DNA of 64,000 nucleotides from Veillonella rogosae JCM 15642 (GTDB lineage: Bacteria; Bacillota; Negativicutes; Veillonellales; Veillonellaceae). The stretch spans positions 34,055 to 98,054 of the forward strand of contig NZ_PPCX01000006.1 of assembly GCF_002959775.1 (NCBI RefSeq), given 5' to 3'. Under the pieces are notes generated by a model. That model made no database searches and had not been told where the DNA came from. It was given only the letters and a program-made list of their open reading frames with translations. A program made the translations under genes and the position numbers. Positions 1-7,910 of this stretch are shown here, piece after piece. The first letter of the stretch is position 1, and every line of letters begins with the position of its first letter.

Positions 1-79
1 ATATATTACAGTTCTACTTTTACAGTCTATATCGTAAAAATTATACATGATTTTTCTAGTTATGACCACTAAATTGTAG

Positions 80-119
80 TATAATGAGATTTCATAGAAC
101 GGCTTGGGGATTAGCCGTT
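80..119 (+). promoter_or_regulatory. topB promoter -10 and leader hairpin
   Basis: A perfect -10 box TATAAT lies at 80-85; I find no good -35. Just downstream, AACGGCT (98-104) and AGCCGTT (113-119) form a 7-bp hairpin with an 8-base loop, ending 11 bases before the ribosome binding site AAGGAGGGGG at 131-140. The hairpin would sit near the 5' end of the transcript and could stabilise it; that role is inference. Confidence 0.5.
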
Positions 120-143
120 ATCTTCATGTTAAGGAGGGGGATC

Positions 144-2453
144 ATGCGGTTATTTATTGCGGAAAAGCCATCCATGGCTCGCGAAATTAGTAAATGCTTG
201 CCAGAAAATAAAAATATCCAAAAGCGGAATGGCTATTTTATCCAAGGTGATGATGTAGTGACTTGGGTGGTTGGTCACGTGTTACATCAAGCAGAACCAG
301 GCGATTACGACGATAAATATATTCGTTGGCGCCCTCAAGATCTGCCGATTGTGCCAGACGAGTGGAAACTACTCGTTACAGATAGCAGTCGCCAACAGTT
401 TGAGACGGTAAAAGACCTGATTGGTAAAGCGGATATTATCGTAAATGCAGGTGACCCGGACAGGGAAGGGCAACTTTTAGTTGATGAAGTATTGTACTAT
501 GTCGGTAATACAAAGCCAGTACAGCGAATTTTACTAAATGCGCTCGATGAAAAATCTATTCGTTCTGCTCTTAATGATTTACGAGATAATAAGGACTTTC
601 ATAATTTATATCAATCGGCATTGGCAAGAGCTCGTGCAGATTGGCTTATCGGTATGAATTTATCTCGCGCTTATACTTTAGCTGAACGTTATAAGGGCAA
701 TAAGGTGACATTGCCTATAGGGCGAGTTAAGACCCCTACCTTGGCGCTTGTGGTACGTAGAGAACGAGAGTTAGCTGCATTTAAGCCAGTAGACTATTTT
801 ACTGTGAAAGTTTTGTATAACCATCCTAATGGTGTATTCTGGGCTACATGGCAACCTACAGATGAGCAAAAAGGCTTAGATCCTGATGGTCGTCTCATTA
901 ATAAGGCTATAGCTGATGCATTAGTTGAACAGTTGAAAGATGGTCCAGATGGCATTATTAAGGCTGTTACTAAATCCAAGAAGAAAGATGCACAGCGGCT
1001 ACCATTATCCTTGTCGTCCTTACAGGTATTGGCCGGTAAAGCCTTTTCCTATGATCCTCAAACTGTACTTGATACGGCACAGAAATTATACGAAAAGAAA
1101 TTGACCACCTATCCTCGTTCTGATTGTGAATATTTACCACCAAATCAATATGGTGATCGTAATGCGATTCTCAACAATTTACAGAATGCAGGTGATGAGC
1201 GGTTAGCACAGTGGGCTAGTGATGCTGACCGCTCTATTAAGAGCCGCGCTTGGAATGAAAAGAAAATTACGGCCCATCATGCTATTATTCCCACTACGGT
1301 TGCTTGTAATATAAATAGCTTGACTCGTGAGGAACGAAATATTTACTTCCTTATCAGCCAAGCTTATATTGCTCAGTTTTATGGAGAGCATGTTTATGAG
1401 CAAACTAAAATTGTAGTAGAGCAGTGTAAAGAAGAGTTTGTTGCTAATGGTCGTGTGGTTATTGAAGAAGGCTGGAAGATCCTATATAAACGACAAAAGT
1501 CTAAGTCTACAACAGATAATGAGGAGCCGGATTTAACCGATGAACGTGGGGCCGAATCAGATCCTAAAAAAGAGGTTCCTGAAGAGGCAGATCACTTGCC
1601 GGCCGTTAAAAAGAACGACACTGTTTTATTTACGGACTCCTCTGTAGAGGCGAAGCAAACAAAGCCACCATCTCGCTTTACGCCGTCTACTTTGTTACAA
1701 GCAATGAAGGAAATTCACAAGTTTGTAAAAAACGAAGATTTGAAAAAGCAATTAAAAGCGGTGTCTGGTATTGGTACGGAGGCGACTCGTGCTAATATTA
1801 TTGACGAGCTCATCAGTCGTGGATTTATGAAAACATCGGGAAAGAAGCAAGTTCTATCACCAACTGAAACGGGCTATCTCTTAGTTGATGCATTGCCTGA
1901 TGAACTGTTATATCCTGATGAAACGGCTGTATGGGAGGAACGATTGGCGCTCATGAGTGAAGGTGAGGATACATTAGATTCTTTCTTGTCTGATCAGATT
2001 AAGTTTTTGAAACATTTGATTGATAAACTGGGCTTTGATAAACAAGGTAGTCCTGGTCAGATGATGCCAAATGTGGTTCGCACGATAACGAATCAAAATC
2101 GGAAACGCCCTATGGATAATACTGACGTTGATGTATCTTCCTTGCCTGTTTGTCCGAAGTGTAATAAGGGCCATTTGCAACAGCGAAATGGCAAATTTGG
2201 CGCCTTTTTAGGCTGTACCAATTATCCTGCATGTAAGCATACGCAACCTGTTGAAGGTGTGAATCCTAATGGTGAAAGTAATATTGAAATATCTGATGAC
2301 GATAAACAATATAAATGTCCGCGATGTAAACAAGGTTATTTTGTAAAGCAAGAGGTGAGAGGTCGAGTAAACTGGATTTGTAGTAATCGATCTCAATGTA
2401 AAACTCAGTGCTCCGATGTAGATGGAGTACCAAGTATTTACGTGAATAAGTAA
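144..2453 (+). CDS. topB: DNA topoisomerase III
   Basis: Type IA topoisomerase that relaxes and decatenates DNA through a 5'-phosphotyrosyl intermediate. The protein is 769 residues. The N-terminal Toprim domain opens with LFIAEKPSMAREISK and carries the acidic NAGDPDREGQLL motif. The catalytic tyrosine is Y323 in LTTYPRSDCEYL. Two zinc-ribbon-like segments follow at the C-terminus: CPKCNKGHLQ with CTNYPAC, then CPRCKQGYF with a final CSNRSQC. The reading frame is open from 84, but the ATG at 144 is chosen because it has a strong AAGGAGGGGG site 3 bases upstream and gives the canonical N-terminus. The Toprim-first arrangement and the LTTYPRSD context favour topoisomerase III over TopA. The gene stands alone and shares a terminator with the convergent helicase. 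Confidence 0.95.
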   Translation: MRLFIAEKPSMAREISKCLPENKNIQKRNGYFIQGDDVVTWVVGHVLHQAEPGDYDDKYIRWRPQDLPIVPDEWKLLVTDSSRQQFETVKDLIGKADIIVNAGDPDREGQLLVDEVLYYVGNTKPVQRILLNALDEKSIRSALNDLRDNKDFHNLYQSALARARADWLIGMNLSRAYTLAERYKGNKVTLPIGRVKTPTLALVVRRERELAAFKPVDYFTVKVLYNHPNGVFWATWQPTDEQKGLDPDGRLINKAIADALVEQLKDGPDGIIKAVTKSKKKDAQRLPLSLSSLQVLAGKAFSYDPQTVLDTAQKLYEKKLTTYPRSDCEYLPPNQYGDRNAILNNLQNAGDERLAQWASDADRSIKSRAWNEKKITAHHAIIPTTVACNINSLTREERNIYFLISQAYIAQFYGEHVYEQTKIVVEQCKEEFVANGRVVIEEGWKILYKRQKSKSTTDNEEPDLTDERGAESDPKKEVPEEADHLPAVKKNDTVLFTDSSVEAKQTKPPSRFTPSTLLQAMKEIHKFVKNEDLKKQLKAVSGIGTEATRANIIDELISRGFMKTSGKKQVLSPTETGYLLVDALPDELLYPDETAVWEERLALMSEGEDTLDSFLSDQIKFLKHLIDKLGFDKQGSPGQMMPNVVRTITNQNRKRPMDNTDVDVSSLPVCPKCNKGHLQQRNGKFGAFLGCTNYPACKHTQPVEGVNPNGESNIEISDDDKQYKCPRCKQGYFVKQEVRGRVNWICSNRSQCKTQCSDVDGVPSIYVNK

Positions 2454-2515
2454 ATATTAATCTATTATAGTTAAATATATACTAATATAGAAACTACTAA
2501 TGTAGTTTGATAATT

Positions 2516-2550
2516 AAAAGACGCGTACAGCTATGCTGTGCGCGTCTTTT
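2516..2550. terminator. Bidirectional terminator between topB and the helicase gene
   Basis: A nearly perfect inverted repeat has arms AAAAGACGCG and CGCGTCTTTT plus inner pairing. A-rich and T-rich ends on both sides let it work for both convergent genes. Confidence 0.9.
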
Positions 2551-2615
2551 GGTTGATATATTCTTTGAAGAGAAATAATATCTTCATTTACTAAACAATC
2601 AATATATATGCTGTA

Positions 2616-3914
2616 TTATCTACGTTTGCCACGACGTCCTGTTTGAGACGTAGCTGTGCGGCGTTGGCGTGTGTTGGAACCCTTATGACCACGTGCTTTG
2701 TGGGCCTTAGCCTTAGTAGCTTGGTAAGAGCTACTTACTTTAGGTTTACTTGTTGCTTTTGAACGTTTTGGTGCAGCACTTGCGTTACCCTTAGTTTTGA
2801 TTTGACCATCTTTAGTGTATTTTGTAAGCGTTGCTTGAATGGCACGCTCGATGCGTCGCAACCAAGATTCATCTTGTGGTGTTGCAAAGGTTACGGCCAC
2901 ACCAGAATTACCAGCGCGACCAGTACGGCCAATACGATGGATGTAGTAATCTACATCGCGAGGTACATCGTAGTTATATACATGAGTAATACCTTCAATA
3001 TCGATACCACGAGCTGCAATATCTGTAGCAACTAAGATTTGTGTTTTCGCTTTAGCAAAGTCTCGCAAAATTTGTGTACGACGGCCTTGTGTTAAGTCGC
3101 CGTGCATTTCTGCTATGTTAAGACCAGCTGCAGTCAATTCATAGGATAAACGAACGGCACCTTCTCGTTTATTACAGAAAACGATGGCTAAGAATGGATT
3201 ATCTTCTTCGATCATTTTGATGAGACGTTCTGTTTTCTCTTCAGGGTTCATCATATACACTCGTTGATCAATCGATTCAAGGGTAACATGTTTACCTTCA
3301 GCTGTAACAGAAACTGGCTTAGACATATATGCCTTTGCAAGGTTACGAATTTTGTCTGGAATCGTTGCAGAGAATAGTAATAGTTGTCTATTCGCATCTG
3401 TTTGACTGATGAGACTTTCAATATCAGGCAAGAAACCCATATGAAGCATTTGGTCTGCTTCGTCTAGTACAACACGGCGAATACAATCTAAATGTAAAGA
3501 ACCTCGTTTCGCGTGATCTAGTAGGCGACCTGGTGTACCTAAAATCACTTGTGGACGACGACCTAGTTGTTGTAATTGGGCTTCAATTGTTTTACCGCCG
3601 ATAAGAGGTAGGATATCTACGTTTAGAATAGCTCCAATTTCTTTCGCCTCATCTGCGATTTGTTTTATAAGTTCACGTGTAGGTGCAATGATAAGCACTT
3701 GTTCTTGATGTACATCTGTATGTACACGCTGAAGAATAGGCAATAAGAAGGCAAGAGTCTTGCCTGTGCCTGTTTGAGCTTTTGCTATAACATCATTCCC
3801 TTTAAATACCACAGGAATGGATTGTTCTTGGATTGGCGTGGGCTCCTTGATACCTTGTTTTTGTAGGGCTTGGATAAGCTCATCGCAAACGCCTAAAGTT
3901 TTAAAAGATTTCAT
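2616..3914 (-). CDS. DEAD-box ATP-dependent RNA helicase (CshA/RhlE-like)
   Basis: ATP-dependent RNA unwinding, probably in ribosome assembly, RNA decay or cold adaptation. The 432-residue protein has the helicase motifs in order: Q motif around 24-31 (EPTPIQEQ), motif I AQTGTGKT at 46-53, Ia PTREL, Ib TPGRLLDH, II DEAD, III SAT, and VI HRIGRTGRAG. The last 60 or so residues are rich in Lys, Arg, Ser and Thr, an RNA-binding tail common in this family. On the minus strand an AAAGGA site precedes the ATG. It is the only minus-strand gene in the window. The family is certain; the exact orthologue (CshA, CshB or RhlE) is not. Confidence 0.93.
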   Translation of the reverse strand: MKSFKTLGVCDELIQALQKQGIKEPTPIQEQSIPVVFKGNDVIAKAQTGTGKTLAFLLPILQRVHTDVHQEQVLIIAPTRELIKQIADEAKEIGAILNVDILPLIGGKTIEAQLQQLGRRPQVILGTPGRLLDHAKRGSLHLDCIRRVVLDEADQMLHMGFLPDIESLISQTDANRQLLLFSATIPDKIRNLAKAYMSKPVSVTAEGKHVTLESIDQRVYMMNPEEKTERLIKMIEEDNPFLAIVFCNKREGAVRLSYELTAAGLNIAEMHGDLTQGRRTQILRDFAKAKTQILVATDIAARGIDIEGITHVYNYDVPRDVDYYIHRIGRTGRAGNSGVAVTFATPQDESWLRRIERAIQATLTKYTKDGQIKTKGNASAAPKRSKATSKPKVSSSYQATKAKAHKARGHKGSNTRQRRTATSQTGRRGKRR

Positions 3915-4165
3915 GGATAGTCCTTTCTATAATACATATTATATTAATTATACCTTATGCACATAGCAGGGGCAAATAAATTGAATTGTTATCCTTGGTA
4001 GTATTATTAGCGGGAAATCATAGATGAATTTTAAATAAAATAGGTGTGAAATTATATTAAAATCACAACTAATTGATAATAAATCGAAAAACAACGATTT
4101 AATGAATATTTATGAGAATGAAAAACATTAAAATATAAATATTAAAATAGAGTTTAAAGGGATAA

Positions 4166-4252
4166 ATGAGAATGATTAAGTTATCAGTAATGATAATCTT
4201 AGTAATTTTTCTTATTTTATATTTCTACTATGAATTAAGTGTAGAGAGGTAA
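4166..4252 (+). CDS. Possible 28-residue single-span membrane peptide upstream of feoA
   Basis: The reading frame encodes a peptide beginning MRMIKLSVMIILVIFLILYF and ending in ELSVER, i.e. a basic N-terminus, about 18 hydrophobic residues and a short charged tail. AAAGG at 4156-4160 stands 5 bases before the ATG; a second in-frame ATG lies two codons later. It sits among Fur-like half-sites about 220 bases before feoA, so it may be an iron-regulated small membrane protein. A+T-rich DNA makes hydrophobic ORFs easily by chance, so confidence is modest. No homologue is recognised. Confidence 0.35.
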   Translation: MRMIKLSVMIILVIFLILYFYYELSVER

Positions 4253-4353
4253 ATACTATATCCAATGGGGGTTATCTTGAATCATAATAAAATAATATTC
4301 ATAGTTAATATGAGAAAAAAGTATATATATAAGATAGAAAATAACAATAAAAT

Positions 4354-4393
4354 TGATAATAATTGTTGAAATTAATGCTTGATTTGGTATAAT
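4354..4393 (+). promoter_or_regulatory. feoAB promoter with overlapping Fur-like box
   Basis: TTGAAA (4366-4371) and TATAAT (4388-4393) are separated by 16 bases. Overlapping the -35 is TGATAAT-a-ATTGTTG (4354-4368), which matches 12 of 14 positions of the 7-1-7 Fur pattern TGATAATnATTATCA. Iron-responsive repression by Fur is the natural reading, by analogy with other feo operons. Confidence 0.65.
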
Positions 4394-4475
4394 AGTTTAA
4401 GATATTAATACGCATTCTTATTTGGTGTGGTTAATATGAGGTTGTTAGGTACAAAAAATAAATAGGAGGTGTAAT

Positions 4476-4706
4476 ATGGCTATCAAAAAATTGAAAGACA
4501 TGAAGCCAGGTGAGTCTGGTCTTATTGTTGCTCTACATGGCAGTGGCAATGTTAAACATCGTCTGATTGACATGGGCCTTGTTAAAGGTACAAAAATTCA
4601 TGTTATGAAGTTTGCCCCTTTGGGTGATCCAGTAGAAGTTAAAGTTAAAAACTTTGAATTAGCACTTCGTACAAGTGAAGCTGGCATGATTGATGTAGAG
4701 GTATAA
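4476..4706 (+). CDS. feoA: Ferrous iron transport protein A
   Basis: Small cytoplasmic SH3-like protein of 76 residues that partners FeoB in Fe(II) uptake. The pattern LKDMKPGESGLIVAL, HRLIDMGLVKGTKI, APLGDPVEVKV and LRTSEAGMIDV is diagnostic of FeoA. The ATG follows TAGGAGGTG. The stop is 12 bases before feoB, whose own GGAGG site lies in the gap, so the two are one operon under the Fur-like promoter just upstream. Confidence 0.95.
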   Translation: MAIKKLKDMKPGESGLIVALHGSGNVKHRLIDMGLVKGTKIHVMKFAPLGDPVEVKVKNFELALRTSEAGMIDVEV

Positions 4707-4718
4707 TAGGAGGTCTAT

Positions 4719-7091
4719 ATGGCAGAAAATAGGCAAATTCGTATTGCCTTAGCAGGTAACCCTAACTGTGGTAAAACTACAATGTTTAACAATATCACAG
4801 GGGCGAAGCAACACGTTGGTAACTATGCCGGCGTTACGGTAGAAAAGAAAGAAGGCCATGCTAATTTTAATGGTCGTGATTTATTATTTATTGACTTACC
4901 AGGTACGTATAGTTTAACAGCACGTTCATTGGATGAGTTAGTAGCTCGAAATGTAATCGTAAACGATAATCCAGATGTAATCGTAAACGTTCTTGATGCA
5001 TCTAACTTAGAACGTAACTTGTATTTAGCGGCACAACTGTTGGAACTTGAAAAGCCAATGGTTATTGCTCTAAACATGTCTGACGTTGCTGAAGAAATGG
5101 GCATCAAATACGACTTTAAAAAAATGGCTGAATTAACAGGCGCTACAATCGTTAGTACAGTAGGTCGTACAAACATTGGTACAAAAGAGTTGTTAGAAGC
5201 AACAATTAGCGTAGCTGCTTCTCAAAAAGCGCCTGGTGTAACAGTTAATTATGGTGATTTATTAGAAGGCAAAATTGCTGAACTAGTAGCAGCACTTGAA
5301 GAAGCTGGTACAGTAACGTATCCACTACGTTGGATCGCTATTAAATTATTAGAAAACGATCCAGATGTGGTGGAAAAAGTTAAAGGCTTTGCGAATACAG
5401 AGGCAGTTTTACAAAAGGCAGCTGCTATCCGTGAAGAAATCAAAGATCAAGTTGATCTTGATATAGTATTCCAAGAATATCGTCATCGTTATGCTGTTGA
5501 AGTATATAACCAATCTTTAACACAAGCTCCAAAAGAAATAGAAACACGCTCCGATCGTTATGATAAAATCTTAACACACCGTATTTGGGGCTTACCAATC
5601 TTCATGATTGTTATGTACCTATTGTTTGCGTTCGTAAACATCGTAGGTGGTATTCCTCAAGGTTGGATTGAAGATGGCTTTGCTGCATTACAAGCTTATG
5701 CAGTTCAAAATATTCCAGAAGGTCAATTACAGTCCCTTGTATCTGACGGTATTATCGCCGGTGTAGGTGCCGTACTTTCCTTCTTACCATTGATTCTATT
5801 GCTATTCCTTGGTATTTCCTTCTTGGAAGATACTGGTTATATGGCCCGTGCAGCCTTCGTTATCGACCGCGTAATGCGCGCTTGTGGTTTGCATGGTAAA
5901 TCCTTTATTCCTTTATTATTAGGCTTTGGCTGTTCCGTACCATCCGTAATGGGCGCTCGCATCCTTGATAACTATAAGGATCGAATGGTTACAATTTTGA
6001 TTACACCATTCATGAGCTGTTCTGCTCGTTTACCTGTATACATCTTATTTGCTAATGCGTTCTTCCCAAATGGATGGGATAGTACATTAGTTGTATTCTC
6101 TGTATACTTCTTAGGTATTATCTTTGGTGTTATCTTTGCGAAAATCTTCCGTAAATTCATTTTCTCTGGTGAGGCTGAACCATTTGTAATGGAATTACCT
6201 CCTTACCACTTGCCTACATTGAAAGCAACTTGGTTACATATGTATGAACGTGCTAAGTTGTATATCATCAAAGCTGGTACATTCATCATGGCCGCATCCA
6301 TCTTGATTTGGGTCATCACTGCGTACCCAATGGATGTAGAATACTCCAAAGATTACGATGCAATGAAAGAACAAGTTGCTCAAGAGTACGAAGTAAAAGA
6401 TACAGCTACATTAGCTCAATTCGGTATCACTACAGATGACCAAAAGGATGCAGTTGATAAAATTGTAGAAGACATGAAAGCTACTGTACAAGATGCTACT
6501 GATGCTGCTAAGAACGCAGGAGAAGATGAACCTGAAGTAGCTGTAGAAGCTGATTCTGCAGCACCTGAATTATTCAATGATATTAAAGATAAAAATAAAG
6601 ACTTGTTCCCAGCAGCATGGGCAATGTATAAAAACAGTGCTAACTTAGATGCTGAAAATGACAAACTTGGTAAAGAACAAGCTGCGGAAAAAATTGAACA
6701 ATCCTATGCAGCATCCTTTGGTAAAGCTATCAACCCAGTGCTAGAACCATTGGGGTTTGATTGGAAAATGGGCCTATCATTAGTAGCTGGTTTAGCGGCT
6801 AAAGAGGTTGTTATCTCTACATTAGGTACTGTTTACGCTGTTGGTGGAGATGATCAAAATCCAGCACCGTTGACTGATTACTTACAAAATGACCCTCATT
6901 TCACACCGTTAATCGGTTTAACAATGATGCTGTTCATCTTAATCTATCCTCCATGTTTGGCAACATTAGCAGTTATCAAACGTGAAACTGGCTCTTGGAA
7001 ATGGGTTGCGTTCATGTTCTTCTATGAAAACACATTTGCTTGGATTGCATGTTTCATCTTCTACAATGTAGGCCTTGCATTAGGTTTCTAA
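4719..7091 (+). CDS. feoB: Ferrous iron transporter FeoB
   Basis: Inner-membrane Fe(II) uptake protein with an N-terminal GTPase. Residues 13-20 hold the P-loop GNPNCGKT; DLPGTYSL is G3 and NMSD is G4. The Gate-like membrane core follows with SCSARLPVY and GLAAKEVV segments. Length is 790 residues. Between about residues 540 and 675 a long hydrophilic, Ala/Glu/Asp-rich stretch with helical character interrupts two membrane segments, longer than the loop I expect in this family. FeoA precedes it and a FeoB-associated Cys-rich protein follows 231 bases later. Function is clear; the role of the loop is not known. Confidence 0.96.
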   Translation: MAENRQIRIALAGNPNCGKTTMFNNITGAKQHVGNYAGVTVEKKEGHANFNGRDLLFIDLPGTYSLTARSLDELVARNVIVNDNPDVIVNVLDASNLERNLYLAAQLLELEKPMVIALNMSDVAEEMGIKYDFKKMAELTGATIVSTVGRTNIGTKELLEATISVAASQKAPGVTVNYGDLLEGKIAELVAALEEAGTVTYPLRWIAIKLLENDPDVVEKVKGFANTEAVLQKAAAIREEIKDQVDLDIVFQEYRHRYAVEVYNQSLTQAPKEIETRSDRYDKILTHRIWGLPIFMIVMYLLFAFVNIVGGIPQGWIEDGFAALQAYAVQNIPEGQLQSLVSDGIIAGVGAVLSFLPLILLLFLGISFLEDTGYMARAAFVIDRVMRACGLHGKSFIPLLLGFGCSVPSVMGARILDNYKDRMVTILITPFMSCSARLPVYILFANAFFPNGWDSTLVVFSVYFLGIIFGVIFAKIFRKFIFSGEAEPFVMELPPYHLPTLKATWLHMYERAKLYIIKAGTFIMAASILIWVITAYPMDVEYSKDYDAMKEQVAQEYEVKDTATLAQFGITTDDQKDAVDKIVEDMKATVQDATDAAKNAGEDEPEVAVEADSAAPELFNDIKDKNKDLFPAAWAMYKNSANLDAENDKLGKEQAAEKIEQSYAASFGKAINPVLEPLGFDWKMGLSLVAGLAAKEVVISTLGTVYAVGGDDQNPAPLTDYLQNDPHFTPLIGLTMMLFILIYPPCLATLAVIKRETGSWKWVAFMFFYENTFAWIACFIFYNVGLALGF

Positions 7092-7192
7092 TTCGTGAGT
7101 CATTAAATACAGTATTTTAGCCACTTTATAGGTAGTTGAAAGAACTGCATTGAATAATTGCGATTTAGTTATAGTTAATTTGAAAATAATAC

Positions 7193-7227
7193 TTGCTAAT
7201 TATCAATATTCGTGGTTAAATGATAAT
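7193..7227 (+). promoter_or_regulatory. Candidate promoter with paired Fur-like half-sites
   Basis: A perfect 7-bp inverted repeat, ATTATCA (7199-7205) and TGATAAT (7221-7227), flanks a 15-base centre. TTGCTA (from 7194) and TTAAAT, about 17 bases apart, could be the -35 and -10 of the same promoter. The half-sites equal those of the Fur consensus but in divergent order, so binding by Fur is plausible, not shown. Confidence 0.4.
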
Positions 7228-7322
7228 GAGAAAAGGGAAATATCCTTTTGATATTGCTTTTATCTTATTTATCACTAAGACAGATATTGTGATTTAGTTG
7301 ATATTGAGAAAGAGGCATAATA

Positions 7323-7523
7323 ATGGATAATCTTGTTATAGGACTCATAGTTGTTCTAGCATTAGCTTATATTGGTTTTAAAATGTTTAAACAAGTTGGC
7401 GGTAAAGGTGGCTGCGGCTGTGGCGGCGGTGGATCTGACTCCGGCAAATCATCTAGTTGTGGTGGAAGCTGCAGTTGTGATGGTTCCAATAAAGCGTTAG
7501 GCATTAAACGAGCTGATAAGTAA
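7323..7523 (+). CDS. FeoB-associated Cys-rich membrane protein
   Basis: A 66-residue protein with one N-terminal membrane helix (about residues 4-24), then a Gly/Cys/Ser-rich tail with CGCGGGG and CGGSCSC clusters, seven cysteines in all. This layout matches the small FeoB-associated Cys-rich family found beside feoB in Firmicutes; the cysteines may pass or bind iron at the membrane, but the mechanism is not established. GAAAGAGG precedes the ATG. A candidate Fur-like promoter lies in the 231-base gap after feoB. Confidence 0.85.
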   Translation: MDNLVIGLIVVLALAYIGFKMFKQVGGKGGCGCGGGGSDSGKSSSCGGSCSCDGSNKALGIKRADK

Positions 7524-7547
7524 TCAGAACAACACTCAAGTTATTGG

Positions 7548-7586
7548 AAGAGAAGCGGAGTCTCTATAATGGCTCCTCTTTTCAAA
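7548..7586 (+). terminator. Weak terminator-like hairpin
   Basis: AAGAGAAGC pairs with GCTCCTCTT with one mismatch, followed by TTTC. It may partly separate the Cys-rich protein gene from the P-type ATPase unit. Confidence 0.4.
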
Positions 7587-7633
7587 TATAGTAATTAAAT
7601 TTTTTATCATATTTAGTAGAAAGGAATATTATC

Positions 7634-7894
7634 ATGTTCAACATCGATCAAAAAAATCTTAAAAACGCTAACTTATTCGCAGCAGGTCTTGCATTGGGTA
7701 CTGTAGGTCTTAAAGTGTTAACTTCTAAAGACGCTAAAAAAGTATATGCTGGTATCGTAGCAGCTGGCCTTCGCGCTAAAGAAACTGTATTAGAAACAGC
7801 TGAAAAAGTACAAGCATCCGCATCTGATGTATTGGCAGAAGCTCAAGAAATCAACGAAGCACGCAACGAAGAAATCTTTGAAGAAAACAAATAA
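7634..7894 (+). CDS. Small helical protein next to a P-type ATPase (DUF6110-like)
   Basis: An 86-residue protein with a short apolar N-terminal segment (LFAAGLALGTVGLKVLTS) and then an Ala/Glu/Lys-rich amphipathic helix through residue 80. No catalytic motif is visible. Size and position directly before a P1B-type ATPase fit the DUF6110 family known beside such pumps; I assign that from memory of the context, so family confidence is moderate. AGAAAGGAA precedes the ATG. The stop is 16 bases before the ATPase, so the two are probably co-transcribed. Confidence 0.7.
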   Translation: MFNIDQKNLKNANLFAAGLALGTVGLKVLTSKDAKKVYAGIVAAGLRAKETVLETAEKVQASASDVLAEAQEINEARNEEIFEENK

Positions 7895-7910
7895 TTAGAG
7901 GATTGCACAT

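Larger units (their letters stand above)
3915..4475. other. A+T-rich intergenic region upstream of feoA
   Basis: This 561-base gap separates the divergent helicase and feo genes. It is very A+T-rich and holds several Fur-like half-sites (TGATAAT, TGAGAATGATT, AATGATAAT), a small inverted repeat AAATCG/CGATTT at 4081-4100, a possible 28-codon ORF at 4166-4252 and a well-formed promoter at 4366-4393. No RNA gene was recognised. Confidence 0.6.

Noticed and set aside
84..143. A 20-codon N-terminal extension of topB
   Set aside because: No ribosome binding site precedes ATG 84, it lies at the -10 box itself, and ATG 144 has a strong site and the conserved N-terminus.
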